DNA from: Arbacia lixula
Lineage: Eukaryota > Echinodermata > Echinoidea > Arbacioida > Arbaciidae
DNA: 64,000 nucleotides
Direction of reading: 5' to 3'
NCBI GenBank assembly: GCA_963669155.1
Contig: CAVLGW020000017.1
Span: 62,001 to 126,000 of the forward strand
The notes beneath the pieces were generated by a model, which was given only the letters and a program-made list of their open reading frames with translations, made no database searches and was not told the origin of the DNA. The translations under genes were made by a program, and so were the position numbers. Numbering within the stretch: the first letter of the stretch is position 1; each line of letters starts with the position of its first letter. Positions 11,201 through 22,718 of the stretch are shown here, piece after piece.

Positions 11201-14200
11201 ATAAAAATTATATGATGTGACTCTCCTTCCGGCTCAAATCAACAGGTGACGGTGGAGAACTTTATCCGTGTTCTAACGGGGCGGCTGCCCCCGAGCACGC
11301 CCCGCTCCAAGCGGCTGCTGACGGACGACCGCAGCAACGTGCTGGTCTACATGACGGGCCACGGAGGGGACGGCTTCCTCAAGTTCCAGGACGCGGAGGA
11401 GATCAGCAATGTGGAGCTGGCCGACGCCTTCCAGCAGATGTGGAAGAAGAGAAGGTGAGTCTGAGATCGGGGCCCTGTTGCACAAAACTACCCATAGATA
11501 GTAACTTTGCTATCAATGGCAACTTCTAGAGATACCTTGAATTTGATTGGCTGTCGATCAGTGTTACCATGGTAGCTGCCATTGATGACAGAGTTACTAG
11601 TAACGATACGTTTCATGCCACGGGCCCCAGATGTGATTTAGAGGTGTTTCAAATGTGGATTGTCTCTTTCCCATGGCCATCTATGATCTCTCTCACTGAT
11701 ACGCCATGCCACCTCCCATAGTCACCATTCCTTAACCATCATTGAATGTCATGTAAGAACCACTGTTACACTGTTGCCCAGACTTCTTTATTCTATACGG
11801 GAAAAAAATCTTGCTCTCTAGCACTCACACAAAGTAGTGGTATTCGTGCCTCTTGCTGTCTCTTCATTGATAAAAGTCACAAACTTTGTGGAGGTCTGTC
11901 CCTATTTCGCATCCACAGACTGAATGAAGAAACTGAATCACTAGTGTAGTGTATTGGATTACGTGATTGCTACTTCCAGTAGATATAATGCACATGCATA
12001 TTTCATATATCTTTATGTTATGCTCTTTTAAGTTTCAACCATGCTTTACATGTAACACTTACACTTTCACTTCTCTCTGTCTCAAACTCTCAGTTCTCCT
12101 CTTATTCCCGTATTCCAATCTATACTTGACCACAGCATCCTGCCACTGGTCACTCCCTCACTTCTCTCACCCCCAAATCTCCTTGAACCAGCCAGTACCA
12201 ATGATGACTAATGATGGAACTATTATACCCATGTATATAAAATCAAAAGTAGTCCAGAATAAAGATACTTGTAGTTTATACATCAAGCAGACAAGTCGCT
12301 CTTGTTCATGTCTTATGTATTATCCTTAGGCACCTCGCCTCAATACATGAAAACTAGATACATGTACAGGTGAATGACATCACTCATTACTATAAAGTTA
12401 TGGAGAAAGATGTGAAAACATTACGAAAATAGCTTATTTCTTTATGACTTAATACTGTAAGGTGTAAGCTCTTTGTCTCTGAAGTCATCATAATTTTGGG
12501 GTGTTGTTTCCCAGGTACCACGAGCTGTTATTCATCGTCGACACATGCCAAGCGGTCTCGCTCTATAAGCACTTCTACTCGCCCAACATCATTGGCATCG
12601 GAAGCAGCCAAGTAGGCGAGGATTCATTGTCTGTGAGTACACATGCTCGGTCTTTTGATGTTGATGGATTAATCAATTAACCCTTCCTTGGCCAGAAGTG
12701 AGCTTCTATGTGATTTATGTGCGATACTGGTGAGCAGATACACATATACTGTAGCACATAAGAGTTAAAGTGACCAGTGGGGGAATAAATCTTATGCTTT
12801 GAATATGTATGTGACGTGTTGAAATGTGCAAATCGTGTGAGCTTTTCCTTCATGGATTTCCAATGATATTGTATTCACATGATTGACATTAAGTCATATG
12901 TCATAGCCGTTTACGGGTAGGAAGTTTTCCAGGTACATTGTATTGGACAATGAACTTTTACTATTTTTGCAATACCGGTACTTGCTATCTGCACCGGAGG
13001 GCGGAGATATACCAGTCGACTGTTCACGCTTGAATTTCTCTGGTTTGTGTTTGTTTTGTTCCTTTCAGCATCACCACGATTCTGCGATAGGGGTGTACAT
13101 CATAGACAGATACACATACCATGTCCTGGAGTTTCTCGAGAGGATCACCCCATCCAGTCAGAAAACAATGAATGAATTTGTGAGCACTGTACTTAATACA
13201 CCGTTGATGCATATTTACACAAGTGATACACACATATATGCATAGTACTGTAATTCATTTGGCACTCATAGGGATAAAGCAGGACTCCACACTAATAGGT
13301 GCCCAAGTTAGAACTCCCTACACACAAAATTTGTTAAAAAGGCATCTGGTTGCCCCGTTTATCCACGAGTACGATTACAAGACCTGGGTTTTATAGAGTG
13401 GTGTATTGAATTTCAATCACAGTGATATTCAGTATTACCAATCTATCACACATCCATATTTCAATAACAATTTATATTAATAGTATATGTATGTCTAAAT
13501 GGACAAAAATATTTCCCTATTTAATCAATTGACTTGTAGTTAAAGATAGCCATCTTCAGAGGGAAATTGAGTTACATAGAATTGAGAAGAGTGCTGCATG
13601 AAATATGATTACAATATGATTGATTGAGGTACTGTGGACTTACTGTCTTATTATACCTCTCCTTGCCCCATAGTTCAAGGTGTGTCCACCACGAGTGTGT
13701 AAATCCACTCCCGGCGTCAGGGCGGACCTCTTCCAGAGAGACCCCAAAAAGACTTTGGTCACAGACTTCTTTGGCAGCGTGCGGAACGTGGAGGTCTCCA
13801 CACACTCCTTGAACCTGTCTCGACCTGCTGTAGCTACTAGCGACGGTGGCAGTTCGAGCCAAGACCCCAGCCCAGCGGGGCAGGGGGAGGAGAAGGGACC
13901 GGCAGACCCTGCCCCTGCCCCCGAGATGCTCAAAGCCGTTCCACAGTTTCCTGACCAGAGTGTCTTGAGCCCATCAGAAATAGTAAGGGAATGTGTTTTC
14001 ATTTTGTTTACTTTACCGGTATATGGGCAACAGAGTTTCCTACTGTGTTTCTAAACCTGAAAATGAGATGCAATGTTAATGATTTATTAATTGTCTAATT
14101 TTGCAGTATTGTTTCTTTTTCTTCAAAAATTGTTACTTTTAATTACACCATGTTAAGAATGACCAAATGGATAATGGAAAAGTGAAATGAATGTTGAATA

Positions 14201-16160
14201 CTGGTAATTGAATCCCGCAGGCCTTTTCACATATTCACACTCTCTTCTTCCTTTTTGTCTCGCCCACCGGAGGTGAAGGCGAGACTAAGGGATCCAAATG
14301 GCGTCCGTCCGTCGTCCGTCCGTCGTCCGTCCGTCGTCCGTCCGTCGTCCGTCCTCCGTCCGTCGTCCGTCGTCCGTCGTCCGTCGTCCGTCACAAATGT
14401 TAAAGTTTACCTGCAAGACTCTCTTTTGACAAATAACTTCACATAGGTTGCTTGGATTACAACCTAACTTGGGTCATAGATGCACTAGGGGTACCTTCAT
14501 GTTATGGTACGGTTGGAGGTCACAGGATAAGGTCAAAGGTCATTTGAGGTCATACGTTAAAGTTTACCTGCAAGACTCTCTTTTGACAAATAACTTCACA
14601 TGGATTGCTTGGATTACAACCTAACTTGGGTCATAGATGCACTGGGGGTACCTTCATGTTATGGTACCATTGGAGGTCACAGGATAAGGTCAAAGGTCAT
14701 TTGAGGTCATACGTTAAAGTTTACCTGCAAGACTCTCTTTTGACAAATAACTTCACATAGGTTGCTTGGATTACAACCTAACTTGGGTCATAGATGCACT
14801 GGGGGTACCTTCATGTTATGGTGCCGTTGGAGGTCACAGGATAAGGTCAAAGGTCATTTGAGGTCATACGTTAAAGTTTACCTGCAAGACTCTCTTTTGA
14901 CAAATAACTTCACATAGGTTGCTTGGATTACAACCTAACTTGGGTCATAGATGCACTGGGGGTACCTTCATGTTATGGTGCTGTTGGAGGTCACAGGATA
15001 AGGTCAAAGGTCATTTGAGGTCATACGTTAAAGTTTACCTGCAAGACTCTCTTTTGACAAATAACTTCACATAGGTTGCTTGGATTACAACCTAACTTGG
15101 GTCATAGATGCACTGGGGGTACCTCCTCTATTGTGCAACTGATTATCATCCTGTTTTGTCTTTGTCTAATCTAATAGAACTTGGTGGAGGCTTTTTATTC
15201 CATCTCAAAGAAGGGGGAAGGTGGGGGAGGGGGAGTAGAAAGAGGAAGTAGCATTGCGTGAAATAGCCCTTCTCATTTATGGAATGTTACATTCTATGGC
15301 AGATATTTCACAATCAGCCAGGGATACAATTCTTTTGCGTAGCAACGGAGATCGCGATATTTCTGGTTATTTTCGCAAGTGGGCGAGACACAATATTGCT
15401 AATGCCTTGTTCTCATTCACTCCTTTCTTATCTTCAGACTTTCCTTCTTACTTCTGCTCTTCTCCTTGTCATTCAACAACTGTTCCTCTTCTTCCTCCTC
15501 TTTCTTTACATCATTCTCCTCCTTTTCTCCCCTTCCTCTCCTCCTTTCTCCTCTTCCTCTCCTCCTGTATTACCTTACACCTCCTCTTTCTTTACTTATG
15601 GCATTGACACTGAGGTTTGTTTCAGGGTCATTCCATGGGGTTGGGGCAAAGTTTTCATGCAATGTCCATGTAATGGAGGTATCAACCTGTGCAGTTCACC
15701 ATGAAGATCAATTCACATGTGGTTAAGTTTTGAGCTGTCAATAAAAAAATGCTTTCTTTTCTCAGTAAAAGACATTAAAATTGGAAATCTTTTATGGATT
15801 TGAAGCAACAGGCATACCAAAATCTACCAGCGTTACATGGACATTATATTGTTTCTACATGGACAAGAAATGTTCATAAGTCAAATTGCAATATGCCTCT
15901 GAGAAATAATACTGGATGGGACCCCATTTTTTTTTTACTCATGCCATTATTGGAATATATTTGCGTGGTTTGAAAAAGATATGGACTTGGAGTAGTGGTA
16001 TGTCCTAAAAATTGCCTTTACCCCATGGAATCACTCTTCACTATGTTTTCTTTTCATTCAGGAAAAACGTGGTGTCAAGTTCTCTACACAGTTCATCATC
16101 TCAAGCAGCCTTTTCAGCGGCCTCGTGGTGATTACATTATTTACCAAGACCTTCTCATGA
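8289..16160 (+). CDS. PIGK: GPI-anchor transamidase catalytic subunit (PIGK/GPI8)
   Basis: Nine exons: 8289-8375, 8974-9027, 9579-9729, 10044-10120, 11246-11454, 12515-12632, 13069-13179, 13674-13982, 16062-16160. All have GT/AG ends and compatible phases, giving 404 aa (human PIGK is 395). The protein is the cysteine protease of the ER-membrane GPI transamidase, which cleaves the C-terminal signal of a proprotein and transfers it to GPI. Residues 1-25 form a hydrophobic signal peptide. The caspase-like (C13) core starts at about 43 ([18 protein letters not shown]). Catalytic His162 is in YMTGHGG and catalytic Cys204 in [22 protein letters not shown] and [10 protein letters not shown] are family blocks. 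The last exon supplies a hydrophobic C-terminal segment ([17 protein letters not shown]), the expected membrane anchor, followed by TKTFS and the TGA. Oddities: DTCQ is followed by Ala-Val where human has Gly-Ala, and residues about 315-372 are a Pro/Ser/Gly-rich extension. The C-terminal 'DWHPP' block of vertebrates is not recognisable. Confidence 0.95.
8493..8610 (+). mobile_element. tRNA-derived SINE
   Basis: 'ggttagctcagtgcgatc' matches the Pol III A-box region of a tRNA (TRGCNNAGYNGG-like). 'gggttggggtaacactc' about 45 bp later is a decayed B box (GGTTCGANTCC). The block ends in an 'ataagtaaataaattc' tail. The spacing and tail fit a tRNA-headed SINE in PIGK intron 1. It is not a functional tRNA gene because no cloverleaf closes. 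Confidence 0.6.
8836..8935 (+). repeat. short dispersed repeat, family I
   Basis: A 'taaccctgtgcgtgccacgtg' start and a 'cacaaatcccatagag' motif. Related copies are at about 5985-6060, 12682-12769, 25379-25445, 36957-37049 and 60863-60930. All are under 100 bp, and several close with 'gagttaa'. This is probably a small MITE family. Confidence 0.5.
9921..10013 (+). mobile_element. MITE family H, truncated right end
   Basis: 'tgtcaaaccttcactaatat' through 'accaaaataatttcagggtg' to 'ccctttaa'. This is the right terminus of the family seen full length at 43673-44133 and 46361-46790. It ends 30 bp before the PIGK exon 4 acceptor at 10044. The shared 'aataatttcag' is a ready-made acceptor-like sequence. 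Confidence 0.7.
10215..10445. mobile_element. MITE family A, copy 2 (diverged)
   Basis: 'aaaatgtgacatcatgagca', 'gatcaagacaactg' and 'agcgggctagacaatgtcta' align with the family A element at 208-411. The right inverted end is degraded. Located in PIGK intron 4. The rest of that intron (to 11245) shows no exon. Confidence 0.6.
11469..11628. mobile_element. MITE family D, copy 1
   Basis: A 160-bp imperfect palindrome bounded by 'ggggccctgttgca' and the reverse-complementary 'tgccacgggcccc', with 'ctatcaatggcaac' and 'attgatgacagagttac' inside. Other copies: 20187-20343 and 29778-29925. Starts 14 bp after the PIGK exon 5 donor. Confidence 0.75.
12682..12769 (+). repeat. short dispersed repeat, family I (copy in PIGK intron 6)
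   Basis: 'taacccttccttggccagaa' at the left and 'cacataagagttaa' at the right give a short palindromic end pair. Related to 8836-8935. Confidence 0.45.
14257..14392 (+). repeat. hairpin plus (CGTCCGT)n minisatellite
   Basis: 'gtctcgcc' (14257-14264) and 'ggcgagac' (14278-14285) make a tight 8-bp hairpin with a 13-nt loop. A run of CGTCCGTC/GTCGTCC units to 14392 follows directly. It immediately precedes the 157-bp satellite in PIGK intron 8 and looks like the start of the same composite element. Confidence 0.8.
14401..15122 (+). repeat. 157-bp satellite array, 4.6 copies, each full unit with a DR1 motif
   Basis: Units start with 'taaagtttacctgcaagact' at 14401, 14558, 14715, 14872 and 15029, a constant 157-bp period. 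The units are almost identical. Each full unit ends with 'aggtcaaaggtca' (first at 14530-14542), a perfect direct repeat of AGGTCA spaced by 1 nt, plus one more AGGTCA close by. The array lies in PIGK intron 8. The rest of the intron (15123-16061) holds a pyrimidine tract (about 15410-15600) and no exon. Confidence 0.9.
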
Positions 16161-19100
16161 CGCTGACCAATTTCTGTTCTTTTCTTAAAATTTAACTATG
16201 CCACATGCCTCTTGAATTCCACTTTGAATGGTAAATCATGTTCTTGATGTCAAAAGGAATATTAGCTGTTTGTTGTTAATGTAAGTGTTTTCTTGTAAGA
16301 GCCAAGCTTATTAAAAAAAAAATCACATTTGCCTTTCAAGGTTTGTTGCAAGAGTAATGTCCATTGACACAATGATATTTCTTAATGTGAAATTCTTTTG
16401 GTACATGTACGTTACTCTCATCAATTAGCTGTACGGGTACAAATCCTTTGACTGCACTGTAACGAGTAATTTGCCACGTAGCTGCTAACTTCAAACAGGT
16501 TTGGAGTTATTATGACCAACACAGTGCTAGAAAGATATGCAGTTGCATACATTTGCATACATATTTGAGATAAGATGTATCTTGTGATTACTTATAATGT
16601 TTCCAATGATTTATTATAAGGAAAAAGATCACATGAGGTATACATCTGGACACAAATGCACATATAATCAATCAGTTTCATAAACTTAGACTGATCTTAA
16701 ACCCAACAAAGTTATTTGTGGTTTCCGCCTGAGAGTGTTCCCTAAGCTTGCCATAACCCTCTTATTACCATGGGCTCATTCAATGCGTCATGAATCAATG
16801 GTCTCTCCACATATTGGTACTGAGGGGGCACTCCCCCCCCCCCCCCCCCCCAAGTGTTGTCTGTGTTCCATTGTCCAGATCTGTGGGGGAGGGGGGTGGG
16901 GGCCACACTGGCTACACATGTGCGCAGATGCAAACAAAAATTGCCGTCATTGGGTTTAATGCAGCCTGTGCTAACATTTACTTTACATATTTTTTTGTAG
17001 CGAGCAAAGGAAACAATGCTGTGTGATTCAATGTTCAATGATGTTTGTTGTGTAAACTGTGGAATTATTTTTCTGAAAAGGTAGTGTATCTCTGTTGCAC
17101 ACAGCCATCAATTGATGTAAAATATTGCATGAACCATAAAACTGACTTCAAGATCAATTTGGTGAAATATAAAACTTAACAGTGACATTGAATGCAAATA
17201 ATGCATGAAAAGCATACTGAAATTTGTAATTCCCTCTCAGGCAAAGCTCCTCTTTCAAATGTGAATTAGATTTGAAGTTGAACGAATGGGAGGGTAATGA
17301 TACCATGAAAAAGAATTGAATTGAATACAATAAAAACAAATCATGGACCTTCTTGGGCAACTACATTTGTTTGAAATGACATACTGTATAGAGTTGTCAT
17401 TGTCCTGATGTACACTGCATATTACAGACAATACCTCAAGGATCACTTCCCTGCAAATGAGATAAATGATATATTATTTTAATGATATGCTGTACATGTA
17501 AATTCATTTGCATAAAGACCATTGAGTTTGTTTCTTATAAATCACGCAATTTCATTCATACATGAATCTAATCTGTGCAATTTGTAATTCTTTGTATATA
17601 TGTACTTTTACAAATAAATCTGGACATTTTGTTCATGTATTTGAAAGTCTGAATTATTTTGGTAATTAAGGAATATAATGTGAATTGTACAGTTGTACAT
17701 GTTATGAAATCATGCATTTTATGATGAAAGGAGTGAAAAAATACTACATGTACCAATTTTGTGATTTGTGTTAATAGCATACACTTTGAAAAAAATCGGG
17801 GGGGGGGGGGCATATTTTTTCGGTAGATTGTATGTATGTATGCATGAGTGTACAGATGTATGTATGAGTGTATAGATGTTTGTGGGAGAGATATTTTTTG
17901 GCACAACTGAATCATTTGAAATTATGACCACCTTGCACCACCAAAATATTGAATATTGAGTGTTGAATTTCCTCCAAAATAACTTCAGCTAAAATCCTGC
18001 TCTGAATGTTCATTATTATACAGACAAGTGTATTTCAAACTCGTCTTTCTCCTTACCAATGTGCTGTGGCAAATTTGTACAGGGCAAATTCTCTTAAGCG
18101 TACAAAACCTTGTAAAGAACAAATCAATACATTTCTTTGATATTTTATTATCATTGGCAGGTTTATTTAACCCTATATAGCCCGGGCTATTTTGAAATTG
18201 CATAGCTGGGGGGTGGGGGGTGGCCAAAACAGTCCCCCCCCTAAGATCTCGCCCATTGATCACGCGATCGCGACAAAAATTGGCAAGTACATCACCCATG
18301 ACGCAATCTCCACAATTCAATTGTCAATTGCACCAAATTCATTCAAATTTATTTTTAATGAATTATGCATACAATTATAATTTGGCTGTAAATCTTTAAA
18401 TATAGCCCCCAAACTGCTATATTTCAGTCTAGACGCTCTTAGGATTATTATCAAGTTAGGATTTTAAAAAATGGCAATATCAACTTTTTTCTTATGTATT
18501 TCTTTGTTTTTCCGATGTAATGTTTTTCACTGTTTTTTCGATGGAAATCATTGACAACACTATATCAGTCATAAACAACATGAAATCTATTCTTTTTCAT
18601 CAATAAAAATGAAAATAATGATACATTTATGAATTTGGCTAGATACAGAATTTGCATTGGATTTCTACATGAAATCACATTTTTGAGCAATTTTTGGTCT
18701 GACACGCATGTACAAAATGTTACGTAACTTTGGAACCGCGTACCCTCGTGTCGCAAAGTTGGTCTCGTTGATCAATCACTCCTCTACATACAACACACTT
18801 CCAAATACAGCTTACTTCAACAAAGTACAACATAATCATACTGGACTATATAACACAGAATGGAATACATGTACTGAATTGGTGAATACTTTGATGAAAA
18901 AAGATGTGTTTAATCATTACATGTAGACCACAGATCAAATTCTCTTCACTGGAAGTGTCCTTCAATTAACACTAAATTTACATTACATTATAAATGTGAT
19001 GCAATGTGCAGCCACATCAAGGTTTTGCTAGCAGTCGATCATGTCCGCTTCACTAGTGTGTGAATCCAGAAGTGGACATGACATGACCCCCCAAAAAACT

Positions 19101-19749
19101 GCATGTGGTTGCACAGTGCATCATGGAACGATTTTCCCTTCATTGCAGTATGGAGGATTCAAACACACCCTTGACTGTAATAGCGTCTGTCTATAAAGAC
19201 CACCAGACCATGAAGGCTGCTCTTTCTGTTGCCCCGAGGTGGTCTTTATGCACAGGTTTGAGTTAAGTTTGTAGTAGATATTACTTTTATTAATATTACT
19301 TTTATTAGTACATCAACATACAGTATAGCCTAGTTACTAGGCTGAGGAGAGCGTGGTCACTACTGAGTCTGTTAACAACTATGTCTGGTAATACAGACTA
19401 GGCCCGCCCCCTAATCCCTCTGACTGCCATGGGTCCTCTTTTTCGCCCACTCCACAGGATCCATGGCAGTCAGAGGGATTAGGGCCTAGTTTGTATTACC
19501 AGACGTAGTTGTTAACAGACTCGGTTGTGACCATGCACACCTTAGCCTAGTAACGAGGCTACATACAGTATAATTGGATATTGCAGAGTTATTATCTGTA
19601 GTCCATGAGAGATTAACAAGTTATCCCTCTCTAGAAGGCCTTCTTGGAAACGGAACTCGGTAATCCAAAATGTCACCGGTGAAGTTGAACATGGTACAGA
19701 TGTCACCCTCAAATCAGAAGTGTCCCTTCAGGTTTTGATACTCCATGTA
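16161..19749. other. region without a recognised gene between PIGK and the C11orf98-like gene
   Basis: AT-rich DNA follows the PIGK stop and presumably starts with its 3'UTR. I see C/G homopolymer runs (about 16832-16852, 17800-17811 and 18233-18242), several short chance ORFs and the family B palindrome at 19326-19561. The last few hundred bases may be the 3'UTR of the minus-strand gene ending at 19750. No exon with family support was found. Confidence 0.6.
19326..19561. mobile_element. MITE family B, copy 1 (236-bp palindrome)
   Basis: Arms of about 110 bp: 'tagcctagttactaggct' pairs with 'agcctagtaacgaggcta'; 'aacaactatgtctggtaat' pairs with 'attaccagacgtagttgtt'; 'ccctctgactgccatgg' pairs with 'ccatggcagtcagaggg'. 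A small unpaired centre lies around 19433-19457. A diverged copy is at 42847-43049. Terminal palindrome, no ORF. Confidence 0.85.
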
Positions 19750-21308
19750 CTATGTGTCCATCATCTCGACATCTTGATCCGTTGAAGACGTCTTTGATTT
19801 CCTCTTCGCCTCTTTCTGGAGTGGTTTGGGTGGTTCGACCTCAACTGTAAATGAAAGTAGTAAGAAGGACAATAATGTATGTCAAGTCGAATTGGTAAGA
19901 AGTTAACACAAATTCATTTGAAGTAGTATAATGAACATTGATGAGAAATTGGAAACATGATATCCCCCCCCCCTAACAGCAGAGTATGACAGTATTACAT
20001 TCACTTGTATCCAGTGATTCATTGTCAGTGGATGGAATGCAATCTGAATCCATCAGTTACTGCTAATCAAACAAACCTCTGACAAGCTTTGGGGTTGTGA
20101 ATATATTCTGAAAGCGGCTCATTGACTTTGGGTAATTTGAACTGGCGTACATCTGCCCATGCGATGCGCGCATTGCATCTACGACCTGGGCCATGTTGCA
20201 TATAGGTTTTAAATTATTGTAACTTACCATCAATGGTAACTATGGCAACAGGTGCAATGCTGATAGCTTATTGGCTGTTGCTCTGGTAGTTACCATTGAT
20301 GCTAAGTTACAATAATTGGAAAACCTATATGCAACATGGCCCTGGCTTGTATATTCCTGCCATAGCATACTTGTTTGATTGTTCAATCATCCAAGGGTGT
20401 GTGCATACCTGCCATCTCATTTGCTTCTCTCTCTGCGATCATCCTCCCTTTCATCAGCTTCCGCTTCTTCTTCGAGGACAGCGCGACATTTGCCTTTGGG
20501 TTTTTCCTACAGGGTCAGAGAAATAAGAGGTTACAAACCTACTACATGTCCCTTTACTGATTGTTGTTCATGTTGCTCTTTCGTGGATATATGTGTTTGA
20601 GGGGTAATCTATAAAATCCACTCCAGGTCAATATACTCCCCCCCCCCCTCCCCCCGAACCCCAAAATCTCCCCCTACAAAAAATACCCCCCAAAATTACA
20701 AAAAAAAATACAATGAAGTCTGAACATACTGGCTAATACTACTTCTACTCATTTCTGTGCAATGTGTGGCTAGGCTTCATTGTGAGTGCTGTGGGAAATA
20801 ACATCAATTTTCCAAAGCAGTGATTTGGGCTATAGTAATAACTGCAAGGCTTTCTGAGAAAATTATACACATAAATACACATTAATACAAAAAATAGCAT
20901 GTACAGTTCAGTGAGAAAAAAACACAAATACAAACAAATAACATGTACAGTTCAGTGAGAAATAAGCACAAATACAAACAAATAACATGTACAGTTCAGT
21001 GAGAAAAAAACACACAAATACAAACAAATAACATGTACAGTTCAGTGAGAAATAAGCATAAATACAAACAAATAACACGTACAGTTCAGGGAGAAATAAA
21101 CATCATTATTTAATTTGCATTTTACATGTGGACAATAACAGATAACTGACCTTAAGATCTTGTTCATATGCTTGGTGACGATCTCCCCCGTTCGCCCCGA
21201 CTCCTGCTCATCCTTCCTGGCATCAAGTTTTCTGCGAAGGGGCGGCCTTGACCGTTCGCGCAGACGCTTCAACTTTCCCTTCGACTTGACGTGTTTGTAA
21301 GCTGGTTT
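19750..21308 (-). CDS. C11orf98-like small basic protein (5' exon missing)
   Basis: Three exons on the minus strand: complement(21151-21308), complement(20409-20506), complement(19750-19844), with phases matching at GT/AG borders. The product (partial, 116 aa) reads KPAYKHVKSKGKLKRLRE.., then ..NPKANVALSSKKKRKLMKGR.., then ..VEVEPPKPLQKEAKRKS..DQDVEMMDT and stop. From memory, human C11orf98 has the same order: a Lys/Arg-rich first half, 'ARANITLSGKKRRKLL', 'MEVEAPSKP' and a tail with 'QDVEMKD'. The function of that family is not established. The Lys/Arg clusters suggest a nuclear or nucleolar, nucleic-acid-associated protein (inference). The first visible exon starts in phase 0 without a Met, so an upstream exon must lie beyond 21308; I could not find it. 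That same exon start is copied four times upstream (see the array at 21283-22185). Confidence 0.72.
20187..20343. mobile_element. MITE family D, copy 2
   Basis: 'gggccatgttgcatataggt' mirrors 'acctatatgcaacatggccc', and 'cttaccatcaatggtaac' mirrors 'gttaccattgatgctaag'. A near-complete 157-bp palindrome in the last intron of the C11orf98-like gene, about 65 bp downstream of the exon 2 donor. Confidence 0.85.
20895..21110. repeat. 44-46 bp tandem repeat, five copies
   Basis: 'gtacagttcag' occurs at about 20900, 20944, 20988, 21034 and 21079, each followed by 'gagaaa' and 'aatacaaacaaataacatg'-like sequence. The array ends about 40 bp from exon complement(21151-21308), on its donor side. Confidence 0.85.
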
Positions 21309-22185
21309 CTGCGAAGGAGTTAACCATGAAAGTAAGAAACATAATGAGAGATCTGAGTTCTAAATGGAATCGCTGCGAGTGGATAGACAGATTGATAAGA
21401 GATTAACGACATCACCAACACTTAAGTGTCATAAAAGTGTCGAACAGTTAATCTGGAAAGACTTACATTACACAGTAATAATTACCTATAATACCATTTA
21501 CAAATTATATAAGCTGGATTATCAATTTTCAGTAATAAATTGATGTGTTAACTTCTTCCCCGGGATAACTTCCCTGCTCTTTACGAAAAGAGAAGCAGGT
21601 TCTTTTAACGTGCAAATGGTATGACTGTTCTTTACACTTGGACCGACGGCTTAAAGTCTCCTCCGAAAGACTTCGATGCGAGCGGAATATATTATCACGA
21701 TTATACAATATACAACAACAGTCAATCGTCTCTTTGACTCGACATATTTGTAAGCAGGATTTAGTGACGGAATTTACCATGAAAGCAGGAAACATAAGCA
21801 GAGATCTGAGCACTTAATGAATCGGTGTCGCTTCGACTTGACATGTTTGTAAGCTGGTTCATGTGAAGAAATATTCCATGAAAGGAAGAAAATTTGAATA
21901 CGACATGGAAACAGTGAGAATGGAATATATTATCACGACTCTTCGACTTGACATGTTTGTAAGCTGGTTCATGTGAAGAAATATTCCATGAAAGGAAGAA
22001 AATGTGAATACGACATGGAAACAGTGAGAGTGGAATATCATCACGATTTTATCATGATCATAGAGTATACAAAAAGAGTGAAAAGTCTACTAGACTTGAC
22101 ATGTTTGTAAGCTGGTTCATGTGAAGAAATTATCCACGGAAACAAGAAACATAATGAGAGATGTGAATAATACATGGAAACAGCG
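21283..22185 (-). repeat. degenerate tandem copies of an exon/acceptor junction
   Basis: The first codons of the exon at complement(21151-21308), its 3' splice site and about 100 bp of upstream intron recur. The plus-strand core 'gacttgacatgtttgtaagc' lies at 21283 (coding copy, with variants), 21736, 21835, 21945 and 22093. In the coding copy the minus strand reads 'cttcgcag' and then 'aaaccagc', a valid acceptor. In the copies at 21835, 21945 and 22093 the same place reads 'cttcacatgaaccagc', and at 21736 'gtcactaaatcctgc', so the AG is gone in all four. The copies also share flanking 'ccatgaaag..agaaa' sequence, so the unit includes intron. Confidence 0.75.
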
Positions 22186-22329
22186 CGATTGCATACATTA
22201 AAATTTACGCTCTTTTTTCACAAGAGTGAACAGAACTTGCAACTATACGATATATATCATATATGTTATATGTTATTATGCGGTTTATTCCCGTCAGCAA
22301 CACATATAATTGATTCAAAAAATTTTATA

Positions 22330-22548
22330 GGCCTATGTTATAAAATGTAATACATTGCTTCTGTGAATACTGGTAAATATTGCAAATACTATTACATGTA
22401 CATATTTCGAAACTGTTTTATTTTCTTTTTCTTAAAGAAAACATATGTGTATACTATAAATTGTATTGTACAAGTTATTGTGTATTTCTCATACCTCGAA
22501 AGGGGTCGTCAGAAATAATAAATAAACTTCAAACTTCAAACTTCAAAC
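22330..22548 (+). mobile_element. LINE/SINE 3' tail with short terminal repeat
   Basis: An AT-rich untranslated segment ends in 'aataataaataaacttcaaa' and then about three 'cttcaaa' units. Ending in AATAAA plus a short direct repeat is typical of non-LTR retrotransposon 3' ends. No reverse transcriptase coding remains. Confidence 0.5.
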
Positions 22549-22718
22549 CGACAAGAATGACCGCTTGTTCAATATGGACATACTGACAAGGCGTGAGGCA
22601 GATTAATGACATTCACATTTTCAATGCCAAACAAGGTGCTGATTTACATGACTTGTTTGTATTGATGGTGAAATAATAAACCAGTGGCAGAACATACATG
22701 GGCTAGAACACCACAGGA

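Noticed and set aside
14401-15122. CRISPR array
   Set aside because: The period is constant and the units are contiguous with no unique spacers. This is eukaryotic satellite DNA.
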